Origin: Burkholderia cenocepacia
GTDB taxonomy: Bacteria; Pseudomonadota; Gammaproteobacteria; Burkholderiales; Burkholderiaceae
DNA length: 64,000 nucleotides
Direction of reading: 5' to 3'
Assembly: GCF_014211915.1 (NCBI RefSeq)
Contig: NZ_CP060040.1
Span: 1,860,001 to 1,924,000 of the forward strand
Under the pieces are notes generated by a model. It saw only the letters and a program-made list of their open reading frames with translations, was not told where the DNA came from and did not search any database. How positions within the stretch are numbered: the first letter of the stretch is position 1; the number at the start of each line of letters is the position of its first letter. Both the position numbers and the translations under genes were made by a program. This document shows, piece by piece, positions 9,155 through 21,741 of the stretch.

Positions 9155-9877
9155 TCAGGCGGCGCGCATGCCGGCGCGTTCGCCGCGTTCGACCCACGCG
9201 CCGAACAGCAGGCCGAGCGTCGTCCACATGATCACCTGCATGCCGATCGCCGCCACGCGGAACTTCCACAGCAACGCCGCCGGGAAATCGGCCGGCAACT
9301 CGCTGACCGACGGCAGCCCGACCTGCACGGCCGCGATGATCGCGACGAACACGAGCCCGGCGACGATCGACGCGTTCCACTGGCCGAGCTTCGCCAGCAG
9401 ATGGCGGCGCACGCCGACCGAGAACACCATCGTCGCGACCGAGATCGCGATCATCAGGAAGAACAGCCCGGTGCGATAACCGATCGTGTCGGGATCGCCG
9501 ACCGACGGCGGATTGGCCGGGTACTTGAGGTTCGGCACGATCACGAGCGCGACGAATGCCGCCAGCGCGAGCCACGCGGCCAGCGGCCGTGCCGGCAGGC
9601 GGCTGCCGCGTCCGTACGCATACGCGAAGACCAGCGAGAACAGCCCGCCGAATGCCGCGCCGTACGTCACGACGCCCGTCAGCAAGCCAAGGCCGGCCTG
9701 CGTGTGGCGGCTGACCAGCTCGGGCTCCGGCGCCTCGCCTTGAGCGGCGGTGGTTTTTTCTTCGAAGGCGATCGCCTGATCGACTTGCGGTTCGCCGACG
9801 ATCCTGGCGAAACCGAACGTGAGGAGGCCCGCGGCGATGCCTGCGAGCATCCCGCGCATGAGCAGCTTTCCGACCAT
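9155..9877 (-). CDS. cbtA: CbtA family cobalt transporter subunit
   Basis: Membrane protein of 240 aa, predicted large subunit of a cobalt transporter. It starts KLLMRGMLAGIAAGLLTFGF, then EPQVDQAIAFEE, a conserved CbtA pattern, and has about five hydrophobic segments. It lies 13 bases downstream of cbtB in the same direction, under the same B12 riboswitch, which links it to cobalt supply for cobalamin synthesis. The start was placed at 9877 because the reading frame further upstream overlaps cbtB. Confidence 0.9.
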   Translation of the reverse strand: MVGKLLMRGMLAGIAAGLLTFGFARIVGEPQVDQAIAFEEKTTAAQGEAPEPELVSRHTQAGLGLLTGVVTYGAAFGGLFSLVFAYAYGRGSRLPARPLAAWLALAAFVALVIVPNLKYPANPPSVGDPDTIGYRTGLFFLMIAISVATMVFSVGVRRHLLAKLGQWNASIVAGLVFVAIIAAVQVGLPSVSELPADFPAALLWKFRVAAIGMQVIMWTTLGLLFGAWVERGERAGMRAA

Positions 9878-9890
9878 CGTAGGCTCCGCG

Positions 9891-10100
9891 TCAGTGGCAG
9901 GGAAAGCCGAGCAGATGGCGGCCGTCGTGGACGAATTCGTGGACGACCATGCCCGGCACGAGCGACGTCGCGCCCTGTTCCGCACCGACGAAATACAAGG
10001 CCAGCAGCAGAATCAGGCCGACGAACACGGCCCACGGCAACAACTCACGGACGGGAATGGGTGCCGGCACGACCGCCGGCTTCAGCACTGCTTCGCTCAT
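9891..10100 (-). CDS. cbtB: CbtB family cobalt transporter subunit
   Basis: Small protein of 69 aa with one membrane segment (residues about 20-40, LLPWAVFVGLILLLALYFVG). Its C-terminus is rich in His and ends HEFVHDGRHLLGFPCH, the conserved metal-binding tail of CbtB. It is the first gene of a two-gene unit with cbtA, preceded by a cobalamin riboswitch, so it should be expressed when cobalamin is low. Confidence 0.93.
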   Translation of the reverse strand: MSEAVLKPAVVPAPIPVRELLPWAVFVGLILLLALYFVGAEQGATSLVPGMVVHEFVHDGRHLLGFPCH

Positions 10101-10139
10101 GGATGCACCTCAGGGGAATCGCGCCCCGACAAATGATGG

Positions 10140-10245
10140 ATGGGTACGAAGGCAGGTCTGGCTTCCGGGATCATCGATTCTCCGGTTACAGTGGCGCGAC
10201 CGCGCCGGAATTGCACCGGCTTCCGCGCTTCGTATCGGGCGAATT
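10140..10245 (-). promoter_or_regulatory. Cobalamin (B12) riboswitch upstream of cbtBA
   Basis: Read on the minus strand, the leader contains the diagnostic B12-element core: GCCGGTGCAATTCCGGC, then GGTCGCGCCACTGTAACCGG, and downstream GGAAGCCAGACCTGCC (10151-10166 on the plus strand). Order and spacing match the conserved riboswitch core. It ends about 40 bases before the cbtB start, so it probably controls access to the ribosome-binding site or termination in the leader. Exact ends are approximate. Confidence 0.92.
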
Positions 10246-10322
10246 GTACGCGCGAACGTTCGCGTATTGAAGCGATCACAGATGGGCGAGCGCGCTCCGT
10301 TCCGGATCATCCGACAACCGAC

Positions 10323-10913
10323 ATGACCCTACCTGCCTCACTGCGCCTGATCGCCCACGCATCGACCCGCGCCATGCGCACCGGCACGTTTCCCGACGAC
10401 GATCCGCTCGACGCGCACGGGCTCGCCGAAGCTGCTGCGCTGCGTGGCCGGTGGAAGGCCGTCGCGGGCTCGCTCGTGCTGTGCAGCCCGGCACGCTGCG
10501 CCAGGCAGACCGCCGATGCGCTCGGGCTGCGCGCCGACATCGACGACGCGCTGCGCGACATCGATTACGGCCACTGGCGCGGCAAGCGGCTGCATGATCT
10601 CGCACGCGACCTCCCTGACGAACTTGCCGCGTGGCTCGGCACGCCGTCCGCGTCGCCGCATCGCGGCGAATCGTTCGAAGCCGCCGCGCACCGGATCGGC
10701 ACCTGGTTGAACGCGCTGCCGCCCGAGCGCGACGTCGTCGCGATCACGCATGCGCCGATCGTCCGCGCGGCCATCGCGCATGTGCTGCGGATGGCTCCCG
10801 AAGCGGCCGCGCGTCTCGACGTCGCGCCGCTGTCGTGCACGACGTTCGTCGCATCGCCGGCCGGCTGGACGTTGGCCACGACGGACGATGACCCGCGCGA
10901 CACCGGCGCGTAA
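10323..10913 (+). CDS. Histidine phosphatase superfamily protein (CobC-like)
   Basis: Predicted phosphatase of 196 aa, divergent from cbtBA and its B12 riboswitch. That position suggests a link to cobalamin nucleotide-loop assembly (alpha-ribazole phosphatase). Visible motifs are SLVLCSPARCARQTADALG, DIDYGHWRGKRLHDL and the second catalytic His in VAITHAPIVRAAI. The N-terminal signature, normally LxRHGxT, reads LRLIAHASTRAMRTG: the His is kept but the Arg and Gly are replaced by Ala. It may therefore have altered or lost activity. No membrane segment. Confidence 0.75.
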   Translation: MTLPASLRLIAHASTRAMRTGTFPDDDPLDAHGLAEAAALRGRWKAVAGSLVLCSPARCARQTADALGLRADIDDALRDIDYGHWRGKRLHDLARDLPDELAAWLGTPSASPHRGESFEAAAHRIGTWLNALPPERDVVAITHAPIVRAAIAHVLRMAPEAAARLDVAPLSCTTFVASPAGWTLATTDDDPRDTGA

Positions 10914-10942
10914 GTCACTGTGATGTTCACTATGTGAGTCGA

Positions 10943-10962
10943 CGACGCGCTCCGGCGCGTCG
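10943..10962 (+). terminator. GC-rich hairpin after the phosphatase gene
   Basis: CGACGCGC-TCCG-GCGCGTCG forms an 8-base perfect stem 30 bases after the stop codon at 10913. No T-run follows, so it is a weak terminator candidate or an mRNA-protecting hairpin. Confidence 0.4.
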
Positions 10963-11013
10963 CATGCCGCCGCCCGCCTTACATCCCGTAAGACACACCG
11001 TTCGTCATCCCGA

Positions 11014-11031
11014 CTGTCATCAAACTGACGG
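11014..11031 (+). promoter_or_regulatory. PHO-box-like site upstream of the phosphate transporter
   Basis: CTGTCAT-CAAA-CTGACGG is two 7-base direct repeats separated by 4 bases, the geometry of a PhoB binding site (consensus CTGTCAT-N4-CTGTCAT). A third, looser copy (TCGTCAT) lies at 11002. A possible -10 hexamer TAGCAT follows at about 11043. The site is 47 bases upstream of the PiT transporter start. PhoB control is inferred. Confidence 0.6.
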
Positions 11032-11077
11032 CTAGCCGCAGCTAGCATCGGACGCGGTTCCCTCACGAGATGCCGTC

Positions 11078-12670
11078 ATGAATCAACCCGCTTCGTCCGC
11101 CCCGAACAATCCGGGCTCCGTCGCACGCACCCGACAGGTCGGCTATGCCGCATTCCTGCTGGTGCTCGTGCTCGGCGCCGTCTATATCGCCACGCACCTG
11201 GTCGCCGATCTGGCGCCGGTCCGCGAAGGGACACTGTTCCCATACCTGCTGCTCGGCGCCGCACTGCTGATCGCGCTCGGCTTCGAATTCGTCAACGGCT
11301 TCCACGACACCGCGAATGCGGTCGCGACCGTGATCTACACGCACTCGCTGACGCCGAACGTCGCGGTGATCTGGTCGGGCATGTGGAACTTCCTCGGCGT
11401 GATGGTCTCGAGCGGTGCCGTCGCGTTCGGCATCCTGCAGTTGCTGCCGGTCGAGCTGATCCTGCAGGTCGGCAGCGGCTCGGGCTTCGCGATGGTGTTC
11501 GCGCTGCTGATCGCCGCGATCGTCTGGAACCTCGCGACCTGGTATTTCGGGTTGCCGTCGTCGAGCTCGCATACGCTGATCGGGTCGATCATCGGCGTCG
11601 GGCTGATGAACCAGCTGATGCACGGGCCGTCCGGCACGAGTGGGGTCGACTGGGGCCAGGCCCTCGGCGTCGGCAAGTCGCTGCTGCTGTCGCCGATCGT
11701 CGGGTTCCTGTGTGCGTCACTGCTGCTGCTTGCGCTGAAGGCGCTCGTGCGGATTCCGGAGCTGTACAAGGAGCCGCCGAAGGATCAGCCGCCGCCGTTC
11801 TGGATTCGCTGCCTGCTGGTCCTCACCTGCACCGGCGTGTCGTTCGCGCACGGGTCGAACGACGGGCAGAAAGGGATGGGCCTCATCATGCTGATCCTGA
11901 TCGGCACGGTGCCGACCGCCTACGCGCTGAACAAGGCCGTCACGCCCGCCGAATCGCAGACTTTCGTGGCGGTCGCGAACCAGGCGGCCGCGACGTTCGG
12001 GAAGTACACGAACGGCGTCGCGCCGTCCGCGAACCCGCGCGCCGATGTCGAACACTACGTGCAGCATCGTGAACTGACGCCCGCCGTGCTGCCGGCCGTC
12101 GCGCAATTGTCCACGTCGCTCGCGACCGCCGTCGGCGCGTCGGGCTCGATGGCGGCCGTACCGCAGCACGACGTCGACAACGTGCGCAACACGATGTATC
12201 TGGTCTCCGAAGCCATTCGTCTGATGGAGAAGTCGGGCCAGCCCGCATTCGCCACCGATGACAAGCTCGCGATCGACAACTATCGCAAGCAGCTCGACCA
12301 CGCGACCAAGTTCATTCCGACGTGGGTGAAGGTGGCCGTCGCGATCGCGCTGGGCCTCGGCACGATGGTCGGCTGGAAGCGGATCGTCGTGACCGTCGGC
12401 GAAAAAATCGGCAAGCAGCACCTGACGTACGGACAGGGCGCATCGGCCGAACTCGTCGCGATGCTGACGATCGGCGCCGCCGACATGTACGGGCTGCCCG
12501 TGTCGACGACGCACGTGCTGTCGTCGGGCGTCGCGGGCACGATGGCGGCGAACGGCTCCGGGCTGCAATGGAGCACCGTGCGCAGCCTCGTCCTCGCATG
12601 GGTGCTGACGCTGCCGGCGTCGATCGCGCTGGCAGCAGGGCTTTACTGGTTGTTCCGGTCGCTGGCCTGA
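11078..12670 (+). CDS. pit: PiT family inorganic phosphate transporter
   Basis: Low-affinity phosphate:proton symporter of the inner membrane, 530 aa. It has the duplicated PiT signature: the first copy around residues 65-90 (ALGFEFVNGFHDTANAVATV), and later copies GVSFAHGSNDGQKGMGLIML and, near the C-terminus, GLPVSTTHVLSSGVAGTM. The arrangement is two hydrophobic halves with a large hydrophilic loop between. A PHO-box-like sequence lies just upstream, which would make it responsive to phosphate starvation; the phosphonate locus at 21.7-30.4 kb has a similar site. Confidence 0.93.
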   Translation: MNQPASSAPNNPGSVARTRQVGYAAFLLVLVLGAVYIATHLVADLAPVREGTLFPYLLLGAALLIALGFEFVNGFHDTANAVATVIYTHSLTPNVAVIWSGMWNFLGVMVSSGAVAFGILQLLPVELILQVGSGSGFAMVFALLIAAIVWNLATWYFGLPSSSSHTLIGSIIGVGLMNQLMHGPSGTSGVDWGQALGVGKSLLLSPIVGFLCASLLLLALKALVRIPELYKEPPKDQPPPFWIRCLLVLTCTGVSFAHGSNDGQKGMGLIMLILIGTVPTAYALNKAVTPAESQTFVAVANQAAATFGKYTNGVAPSANPRADVEHYVQHRELTPAVLPAVAQLSTSLATAVGASGSMAAVPQHDVDNVRNTMYLVSEAIRLMEKSGQPAFATDDKLAIDNYRKQLDHATKFIPTWVKVAVAIALGLGTMVGWKRIVVTVGEKIGKQHLTYGQGASAELVAMLTIGAADMYGLPVSTTHVLSSGVAGTMAANGSGLQWSTVRSLVLAWVLTLPASIALAAGLYWLFRSLA

Positions 12671-12694
12671 TCGTGGGTGCGGCGGGTGGCGGGC

Positions 12695-12708
12695 GATAGC
12701 CGGCTATC
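12695..12708. repeat. Perfect 14-base palindrome downstream of pit
   Basis: GATAGCCGGCTATC is self-complementary and lies 25 bases after the pit stop codon, flanked by GC-rich sequence that extends the pairing. No T-tract follows. It could be a weak terminator or mRNA 3'-end hairpin. Confidence 0.35.
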
Positions 12709-12730
12709 CGCCGCGTAGGCTCGATTTGTC

Positions 12731-12794
12731 GCCTCTTCGCCTCTTCGCCTCTTCGCCTCTTCGCCTCTTCGCCTCTTCGCCTCTTCGCCTCTTC
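12731..12794. repeat. Octanucleotide tandem repeat, eight copies
   Basis: Eight exact, uninterrupted copies of GCCTCTTC fill the gap between pit and the 2OG-Fe(II) oxygenase gene (the gap is 302 bases, 12671-12972). The tract is non-coding on the plus strand. In one minus-strand frame it reads as repeated RRGEEAK units with no sign of being a gene. Exact short tandem repeats of this length are prone to slipped-strand length change. It sits about 180-260 bases before the next start codon. Confidence 0.95.
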
Positions 12795-12972
12795 GCTCCG
12801 GCACGTCGCCACGTTCAGTGTGTCGGTGCCGCGCCTTCAACGTTTCCCCGTTTCGCCGCCCGAATTAAAGCGCAAGATCTGGAGCGTGCCGGCTCCCGGA
12901 CGCCGCTAGACTGGGTTCATCAACTTTCATCGTGAACTCGACCGTGCGCGACCGCACGGCGCCACGCTGCCC

Positions 12973-13734
12973 ATGCCCCGAGGTACGCCCGTGAACATTG
13001 CCGATCTGCAACCTGCCGTCGAATCGCTGGACATCGCGCAACGCGTCGACACCCTCGACTGGCCGAGCGTCGATGCCGAGCTCGATCGCTTCGGATGCGC
13101 GCGCGTACCGGGCCTGATGTCGGCCAGCGAGTGCGATGCACTCGCGTCGCTCTATCCGCGCGATGCGCTCTATCGTTCACGCGTCGTGATGGCGCGGCAC
13201 GGCTTTGGCCGCGGCGAATACAAGTATTTCGCGTATCCGCTGCCTGCGGTCATCGCCGAGCTGCGTGCGACGATGTACCCGCATCTCGCGCCGATCGCGA
13301 ATCGCTGGAACCACGCACTCGGGATCGACGTTCGTTATCCCAAAGACCATGCGACATTCCTCGATCGCTGCCATGCAGCGGGACAGACGCGACCGACGCC
13401 GCTGATCCTGCAATACGGCGCCGACGACTACAACTGCCTCCATCAGGACCTGTATGGCGAGCACGTATTTCCGCTGCAGGTCGCGATCCTGCTGTCGGCG
13501 CCGGGCCGTGATTTCACTGGTGGGGAATTCGTGCTGACGGAACAGCGTCCACGCATGCAGTCGCGTGCGGAAGTGGTGCCGCTGACACAAGGCGACGCGG
13601 TGATCTTCGCGGTACACGGCCGGCCGGTGCAGGGAACCCGAGGCATCTATCGCGTCAACCTGCGCCACGGCGTCAGCCGGATTCGAAGCGGCCACCGCCA
13701 TACGGTTGGCATCATCTTCCATGACGCGCAGTAG
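12973..13734 (+). CDS. 2OG-Fe(II) oxygenase family protein
   Basis: Predicted iron- and 2-oxoglutarate-dependent dioxygenase of about 253 aa. The C-terminal half carries the double-stranded beta-helix features: NCLHQDLYGEHVFPLQVAIL supplies the HxD iron motif (HQD), and NLRHGVSRIRSGHRHTVGIIF supplies the second His and the Arg expected to bind 2-oxoglutarate. A GTG at 12991 is the better-supported start, because GAGG at 12980-12983 lies 7 bases before it; the ATG at 12973 has no clear ribosome-binding site. The substrate is unknown. The upstream octanucleotide repeat could influence its expression. Confidence 0.8.
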   Translation: MPRGTPVNIADLQPAVESLDIAQRVDTLDWPSVDAELDRFGCARVPGLMSASECDALASLYPRDALYRSRVVMARHGFGRGEYKYFAYPLPAVIAELRATMYPHLAPIANRWNHALGIDVRYPKDHATFLDRCHAAGQTRPTPLILQYGADDYNCLHQDLYGEHVFPLQVAILLSAPGRDFTGGEFVLTEQRPRMQSRAEVVPLTQGDAVIFAVHGRPVQGTRGIYRVNLRHGVSRIRSGHRHTVGIIFHDAQ

Positions 13735-13989
13735 CGGGAGGCGGAACAGCTGCGCTGCTGTCGTGCCGCTTGTCGCGCATCGCACTCTGCTCATCCCGGC
13801 ACCGCACGTCATCGTTCGCAGAGCATTCCGATCAAGCATGGCCGGCCAGATGGCCGCTCGCCCGCAGTGACTGGAGACCGATTGCGCTGACCGTCAAGCG
13901 GTCGCGGCCGCAACGAATCAGCGCTTTTGGTGAGCGCCACAAAACATGCGTACTCACCTGCCATCCCGCCAATACGATTGGCAGTCGGC

Positions 13990-15414
13990 CTATCCTCGCG
14001 CCATGTTGGCCCGCAGCCGGTCGCCGGCATCGGAAGCCAGCCGTGCATAGCCCGGCAACGTCAGCAGCGCGAGCACGCCCGCCGCGATGAACGCCCAGCG
14101 AAAATCGGCGAGCACGTAGTGCATGCCGGCCGCATCGCCGCGCACCAATGCTGCGAGCCGCAGCGACAATGCACCGAACGCGATCCCCATCCCGATCGTC
14201 ATTTGCTGCGCGGCGCTCCACAGCGTGCTGGCCGCGCTCGTCTGGTGAGAGGGGATATCCGCATAAGCCAGCGTCGCGAGCGTCGTGAACTGCATCGATC
14301 GCGTGAGCCCGTAGACGAATACGACGAGCAGCGTAATCGCCAGCGGCGTCGACGCGGTCAACCAGCCGCATGCGATGGTGAAGATGCCGACGATCGTCAC
14401 GTCGACGAGCGCGACACGCCGAAAGCCGTAACGGTCGAGTATCCACGACGTGCCCGCCTTCATCCCGAGGTTGCCGAGCGCGCTCGCGAGCAGCAGCAGA
14501 CCTGACTGGAACGGCGACAGCCCGAAGCCGATCTGGAACAGCAGCGGCAGCAGGTACGGGACGGCGTTGATCGCCATTCGCGTGATCGAACCGGTGATCA
14601 CCGTCACCGAGAACGTCGGCACCTTCAACGTCGTGAAATCGAGCAGCGGATGCGTGCTGTGTCGCGCATACAGCCACGCAGCGATACCGAACAGGACGCT
14701 TGCGCCCACCAGGACACCCGCGCGCGTGAAGTCGACATCCTGCTGGCCGGCCGCTTCGGTACCGATCAGCAAACAGGTCAATGCGCCACCGGCCAGCACG
14801 AAGCCAACCCAGTCGAGTGGCCGTTGCTCGTCGGCCCGCGTGTTCCGGACGATCAGCCAGGTACAAACGAGTGCGGCAAGGCCGAACGGGACGTTCAACA
14901 GGAAGATCCATCGCCACGACGCGTAGGTCGTGATGAAGCCGCCGATCGGCGGCCCGACGACGGGTGCGACGATGCCCGGCCACGTAATCGTCGCGATCGC
15001 GCGCATCAGCTTCGCCTTCTCGGTACTTCGCACGACGATCATTCGCCCGACCGGCACCATCATCGCCCCGCCGACACCCTGCAGCAGCCGGGCAGCCGTG
15101 AACGACATCACGCCTTCGGACAGCCCGCACAGCACCGACGCGCCGGTAAAGACGACGATCGCACTCGCGAACACCGTACGCGAGCCATAGCGATCCGCGA
15201 TCCAGCCGCTGATCGGAATGAACACCGCCAGCGCCAACATGTAGGCCGTCATCCCGAGACTCAGCGCGTTAGGCCCCACGCCGAACGAATTGGCCATTTG
15301 CGGTAGCGCCGTCGCGATCACGGTCGTATCAAGGTACTCCATGAAGAATGTCGCGGCGACGAGGTATGGCAAGAAGTCGGTCGTCCGACCACTTTGGGCG
15401 GGGCTGTCAGTCAT
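13990..15414 (-). CDS. DHA2 (EmrB/QacA) family MFS drug exporter
   Basis: Multidrug-type exporter of 474 aa with about 14 hydrophobic segments. The first helix contains the EmrB/QacA signature FMEYLDTTVIATALPQMA. Others are ISGWIADRYGSRTVF and the motif C-like region LLQGVGGAMMVPVGRM. The start is placed at the ATG at 15414 because the longer frame has an unlikely hydrophilic extension. It stands alone: no periplasmic adaptor, outer-membrane channel or regulator is adjacent. Confidence 0.88.
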   Translation of the reverse strand: MTDSPAQSGRTTDFLPYLVAATFFMEYLDTTVIATALPQMANSFGVGPNALSLGMTAYMLALAVFIPISGWIADRYGSRTVFASAIVVFTGASVLCGLSEGVMSFTAARLLQGVGGAMMVPVGRMIVVRSTEKAKLMRAIATITWPGIVAPVVGPPIGGFITTYASWRWIFLLNVPFGLAALVCTWLIVRNTRADEQRPLDWVGFVLAGGALTCLLIGTEAAGQQDVDFTRAGVLVGASVLFGIAAWLYARHSTHPLLDFTTLKVPTFSVTVITGSITRMAINAVPYLLPLLFQIGFGLSPFQSGLLLLASALGNLGMKAGTSWILDRYGFRRVALVDVTIVGIFTIACGWLTASTPLAITLLVVFVYGLTRSMQFTTLATLAYADIPSHQTSAASTLWSAAQQMTIGMGIAFGALSLRLAALVRGDAAGMHYVLADFRWAFIAAGVLALLTLPGYARLASDAGDRLRANMARG

Positions 15415-15968
15415 GAACGATGCAGGAGACGGAATGCAAAGGACACCGATCACCAGCGGATGCAAGCAGTACCGGGAAATCGGGACGAGCGGTGATATTA
15501 CCTCGAAGGGCTTGCCCGCCGCTCTGTCGACCAAGTCACTCGAATGAACTTTATGCGCATAGATTTTTATGAGGCTTTCGCGCTGTGTTCGTGGAGAGGA
15601 ACGCATGGCACTGCGCATCGAAGAACGGCCAGATGAAGCGGAAATTTTCGCCCAGAAAGTGACGTTTATCGATCATCGTCGAACATCGTCCATCGCAACA
15701 TCGTCGGCGGACGTGCGCCGTCGGTCGGACTCGATTCTTGAAGACGGATGGGTATGGCGAGCAGAGGACGTGCCGAGGTTTCCGGGCGACACAGTTGCGG
15801 AGAAGAAATTGCATCTTGATTGAAGATACGATCAATAAGCAATTGAATCGCCGGAGATAGAAGCGATTGAGAGAATGGGATGCAGGGATTGATGGCGTGG
15901 GTGGGATGCTAATGCAGTCGCGTTGGTAAGGCTTCACCCCGCCATGCACATTTCCGCCGTTGAAATGC
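15415..15968. other. 554-base stretch without a supported gene
   Basis: Lies between the drug-exporter start and the rrn terminator. It is less GC-rich than its surroundings. One plus-strand frame (15569-15823, 84 codons) has no ribosome-binding site, no recognisable domain and atypical codon use, so it is not called a gene. The region probably holds the exporter promoter. Confidence 0.5.
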
Positions 15969-15998
15969 AAAAACCCCCGCCTTGTCGGGCGGGGGTTT
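15969..15998 (-). terminator. rrn operon terminator after 5S rRNA
   Basis: AAACCCCCGCC pairs with GGCGGGGGTTT (11 bases) around a 6-base loop. On the minus strand the stem is followed by a T-run. It lies 13 bases beyond the 3' end of the 5S gene. Confidence 0.92.
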
Positions 15999-16010
15999 CT
16001 GGCTAAGGGA

Positions 16011-16125
16011 GCCTGACGATTACCTACTTTCACACGGGAATCCGCACTATCATCGGCGTAGAGTCGTTTCACGGTCCTGTTCGGGATGGGAAGGGGTGGG
16101 ACCGACTCGCTATGGTCATCAGGCA
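16011..16125 (-). rRNA. rrf: 5S ribosomal RNA
   Basis: About 115 bases. The minus strand begins TGCCTGATGACCATAGCGAG and ends in GTAGGTAATCGTCAGGC, so the two ends pair to form the 5S terminal stem. It is the last gene of the rrn operon, 150 bases after 23S. Ends are accurate to a few bases. Confidence 0.95.
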
Positions 16126-16276
16126 AAGGGGGTTGTTCTGCTGGCGTGGCCAACAGAACCAATCTTGGAAGAAGCAGTAATTAGGTTGTGTGTATCACAC
16201 ACGAGAATCCAACATGTCGCTTTGGATCGCGGCCGGTGCTGTCGCACGGCGCCGATCTACAAGGCAGACTTGTTAT

Positions 16277-19156
<2,880 letters not shown>

Positions 19157-19340
19157 CTATAACGAGTCTGTCTCATCGACAGTCGCTACAGGTTGAGTTC
19201 TCGCGTTGTGCCGTATTCCAATTTAAGTCGAACATAGAGTTCGAATCATCTTGAGATACATCGATACAATCACAACCCGGATAACTTCCACGTCCATCTC
19301 GAGACGCTTCCGCTATCCAAATTACTTACTTCTTCCAGAT

Positions 19341-19351
19341 TGTTAAAGAAC
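19341..19351 (-). promoter_or_regulatory. Spacer boxA antitermination element before 23S
   Basis: The minus strand reads GTTCTTTAACA, matching the boxA consensus, in the 16S-23S spacer about 185 bases before the 23S 5' end. BoxA recruits the Nus factors that prevent Rho termination and aid rRNA folding. Confidence 0.75.
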
Positions 19352-19445
19352 GACAGCCGATATCTGTTGATATCCTCTGACTGGCTCAATCGCCAATGCA
19401 AAATTCTCGGTTCAGTGTCTGAACCAAGCCCTTAGCGTTGGTGAT

Positions 19446-19521
19446 TGGTGGAGGCAGACGGGATCGAACCGACGACCCCCTGCTTGCAAAGCAGGTGCTC
19501 TCCCAGCTGAGCTATGCCCCC
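19446..19521 (-). tRNA. tRNA-Ala (TGC anticodon)
   Basis: 76 bases with encoded CCA. The minus strand begins GGGGGCATAGCTCAGCTGGG, the anticodon loop is CTTTGCAAG, the T-arm is GGTTCGATCC, and it ends CTGCCTCCACCA. It lies in the 16S-23S spacer, between tRNA-Ile and 23S, the usual place. Confidence 0.97.
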
Positions 19522-19562
19522 ATGTACAGAATTTCTCAGGTGTGTACCGCCACACAAGACGG

Positions 19563-19639
19563 TGGTGGGTCTGGTTGGATTCGAACCAACGACCCCCGCC
19601 TTATCAAGACGGTGCTCTAACCGACTGAGCTACAGACCC
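19563..19639 (-). tRNA. tRNA-Ile (GAT anticodon)
   Basis: 77 bases with encoded CCA. The minus strand begins GGGTCTGTAGCTCAGTCGGT, has the anticodon loop CTTGATAAG, T-arm GGTTCGAATCC and end CAGACCCACCA. First tRNA after 16S in the spacer. Confidence 0.97.
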
Positions 19640-19701
19640 CTGAGTCTGTCTTTAATTTACAGCCGATAAGCGTGAGCGCTCAACTTTGCGAGAAGCTCTG
19701 G

Positions 19702-21233
<1,532 letters not shown>

Positions 21234-21408
21234 CAAACCTGTTACTGTTTTCGGTTCAGTTAAGAACCGGTCGCTCACTCAAAGCTGACAGGAATATGAA
21301 TCACTTCATAAACCTGACTTACTTTAGTGTGAGACTCTTGATACTTTCGCTATCTGATCCGAGGATCAGCTCGCTGCCATCAAGCGCCCACACTTATCGG
21401 CTGTTAAT

Positions 21409-21420
21409 TTTTAAAGAGCA
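21409..21420 (-). promoter_or_regulatory. Leader boxA antitermination element
   Basis: The minus strand reads TGCTCTTTAAAA, close to the canonical boxA, in the rRNA leader about 175 bases upstream of 16S and downstream of promoter P2. Confidence 0.75.
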
Positions 21421-21480
21421 TTTCTGCGAGGAATCTTGAACCCCTCAGCAGCGCTGCGTTTTCAGCAGCAGAGAAGCGAG

Positions 21481-21509
21481 ATTATGAACCGTGTTTCGCA
21501 GCTCGTCAA
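21481..21509 (-). promoter_or_regulatory. rrn promoter P2
   Basis: On the minus strand, TTGACG (21504-21509), a 17-base spacer, then CATAAT (21481-21486). This is a strong sigma-70 match about 250 bases upstream of the 16S 5' end and just ahead of the leader boxA. Confidence 0.75.
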
Positions 21510-21641
21510 CAACTTTCTGAACGACTTCGTTGCGACCGCGGGGCTCAACTTCCGTACCGCCGAGGCTCGCTACCGCCGAACCTCAACAGCACTGCTTCCC
21601 TTCCTCCCGCGCCGCGTTTCCGTTAGCGCGAAAGAGGCGTG

Positions 21642-21670
21642 ATTCTATGCATCCCCGGGCGATCGCGCAA
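21642..21670 (-). promoter_or_regulatory. rrn promoter P1
   Basis: On the minus strand, TTGCGC (21665-21670), a 17-base spacer, then TAGAAT (21642-21647), followed by a GC-rich discriminator (CACGCC) of the kind associated with stringent and growth-rate control of rRNA promoters. It lies 161 bases upstream of P2. The tandem arrangement parallels E. coli rrn operons. Confidence 0.75.
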
Positions 21671-21681
21671 GGGGTTTCGCG

Positions 21682-21724
21682 AAAAATATAAGGCGCCGCA
21701 CGCTGCCGCGTGCGGCGCCTTATA
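21682..21724 (-). terminator. Strong terminator of the phosphonate operon
   Basis: A perfect 16-base stem, TATAAGGCGCCGCACG against its complement, with a 6-base loop. On the minus strand it is followed by TTTTT. It lies 18 bases after the HD-oxygenase stop and directly upstream of rrn P1, so it insulates the rRNA promoter from phosphonate transcription. Confidence 0.93.
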
Positions 21725-21741
21725 TAGAAGCAGCCGAACCG

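Noticed and set aside
12731..12794. Possible CRISPR array
   Set aside because: Unit is only 8 bases and copies are contiguous with no spacers; no cas genes nearby.
12643..12840. Minus-strand frame encoding RRGEEAK repeats
   Set aside because: Produced by the octanucleotide repeat. No ribosome-binding site, no homologous family, and frame-dependent on repeat number.
15569..15823. 84-codon plus-strand frame upstream of the rrn terminator
   Set aside because: No Shine-Dalgarno, no recognisable domain, composition unlike neighbours.
21436..21642. 68-codon plus-strand frame in the rrn leader
   Set aside because: Overlaps both rRNA promoters in the opposite direction; no coding signal.
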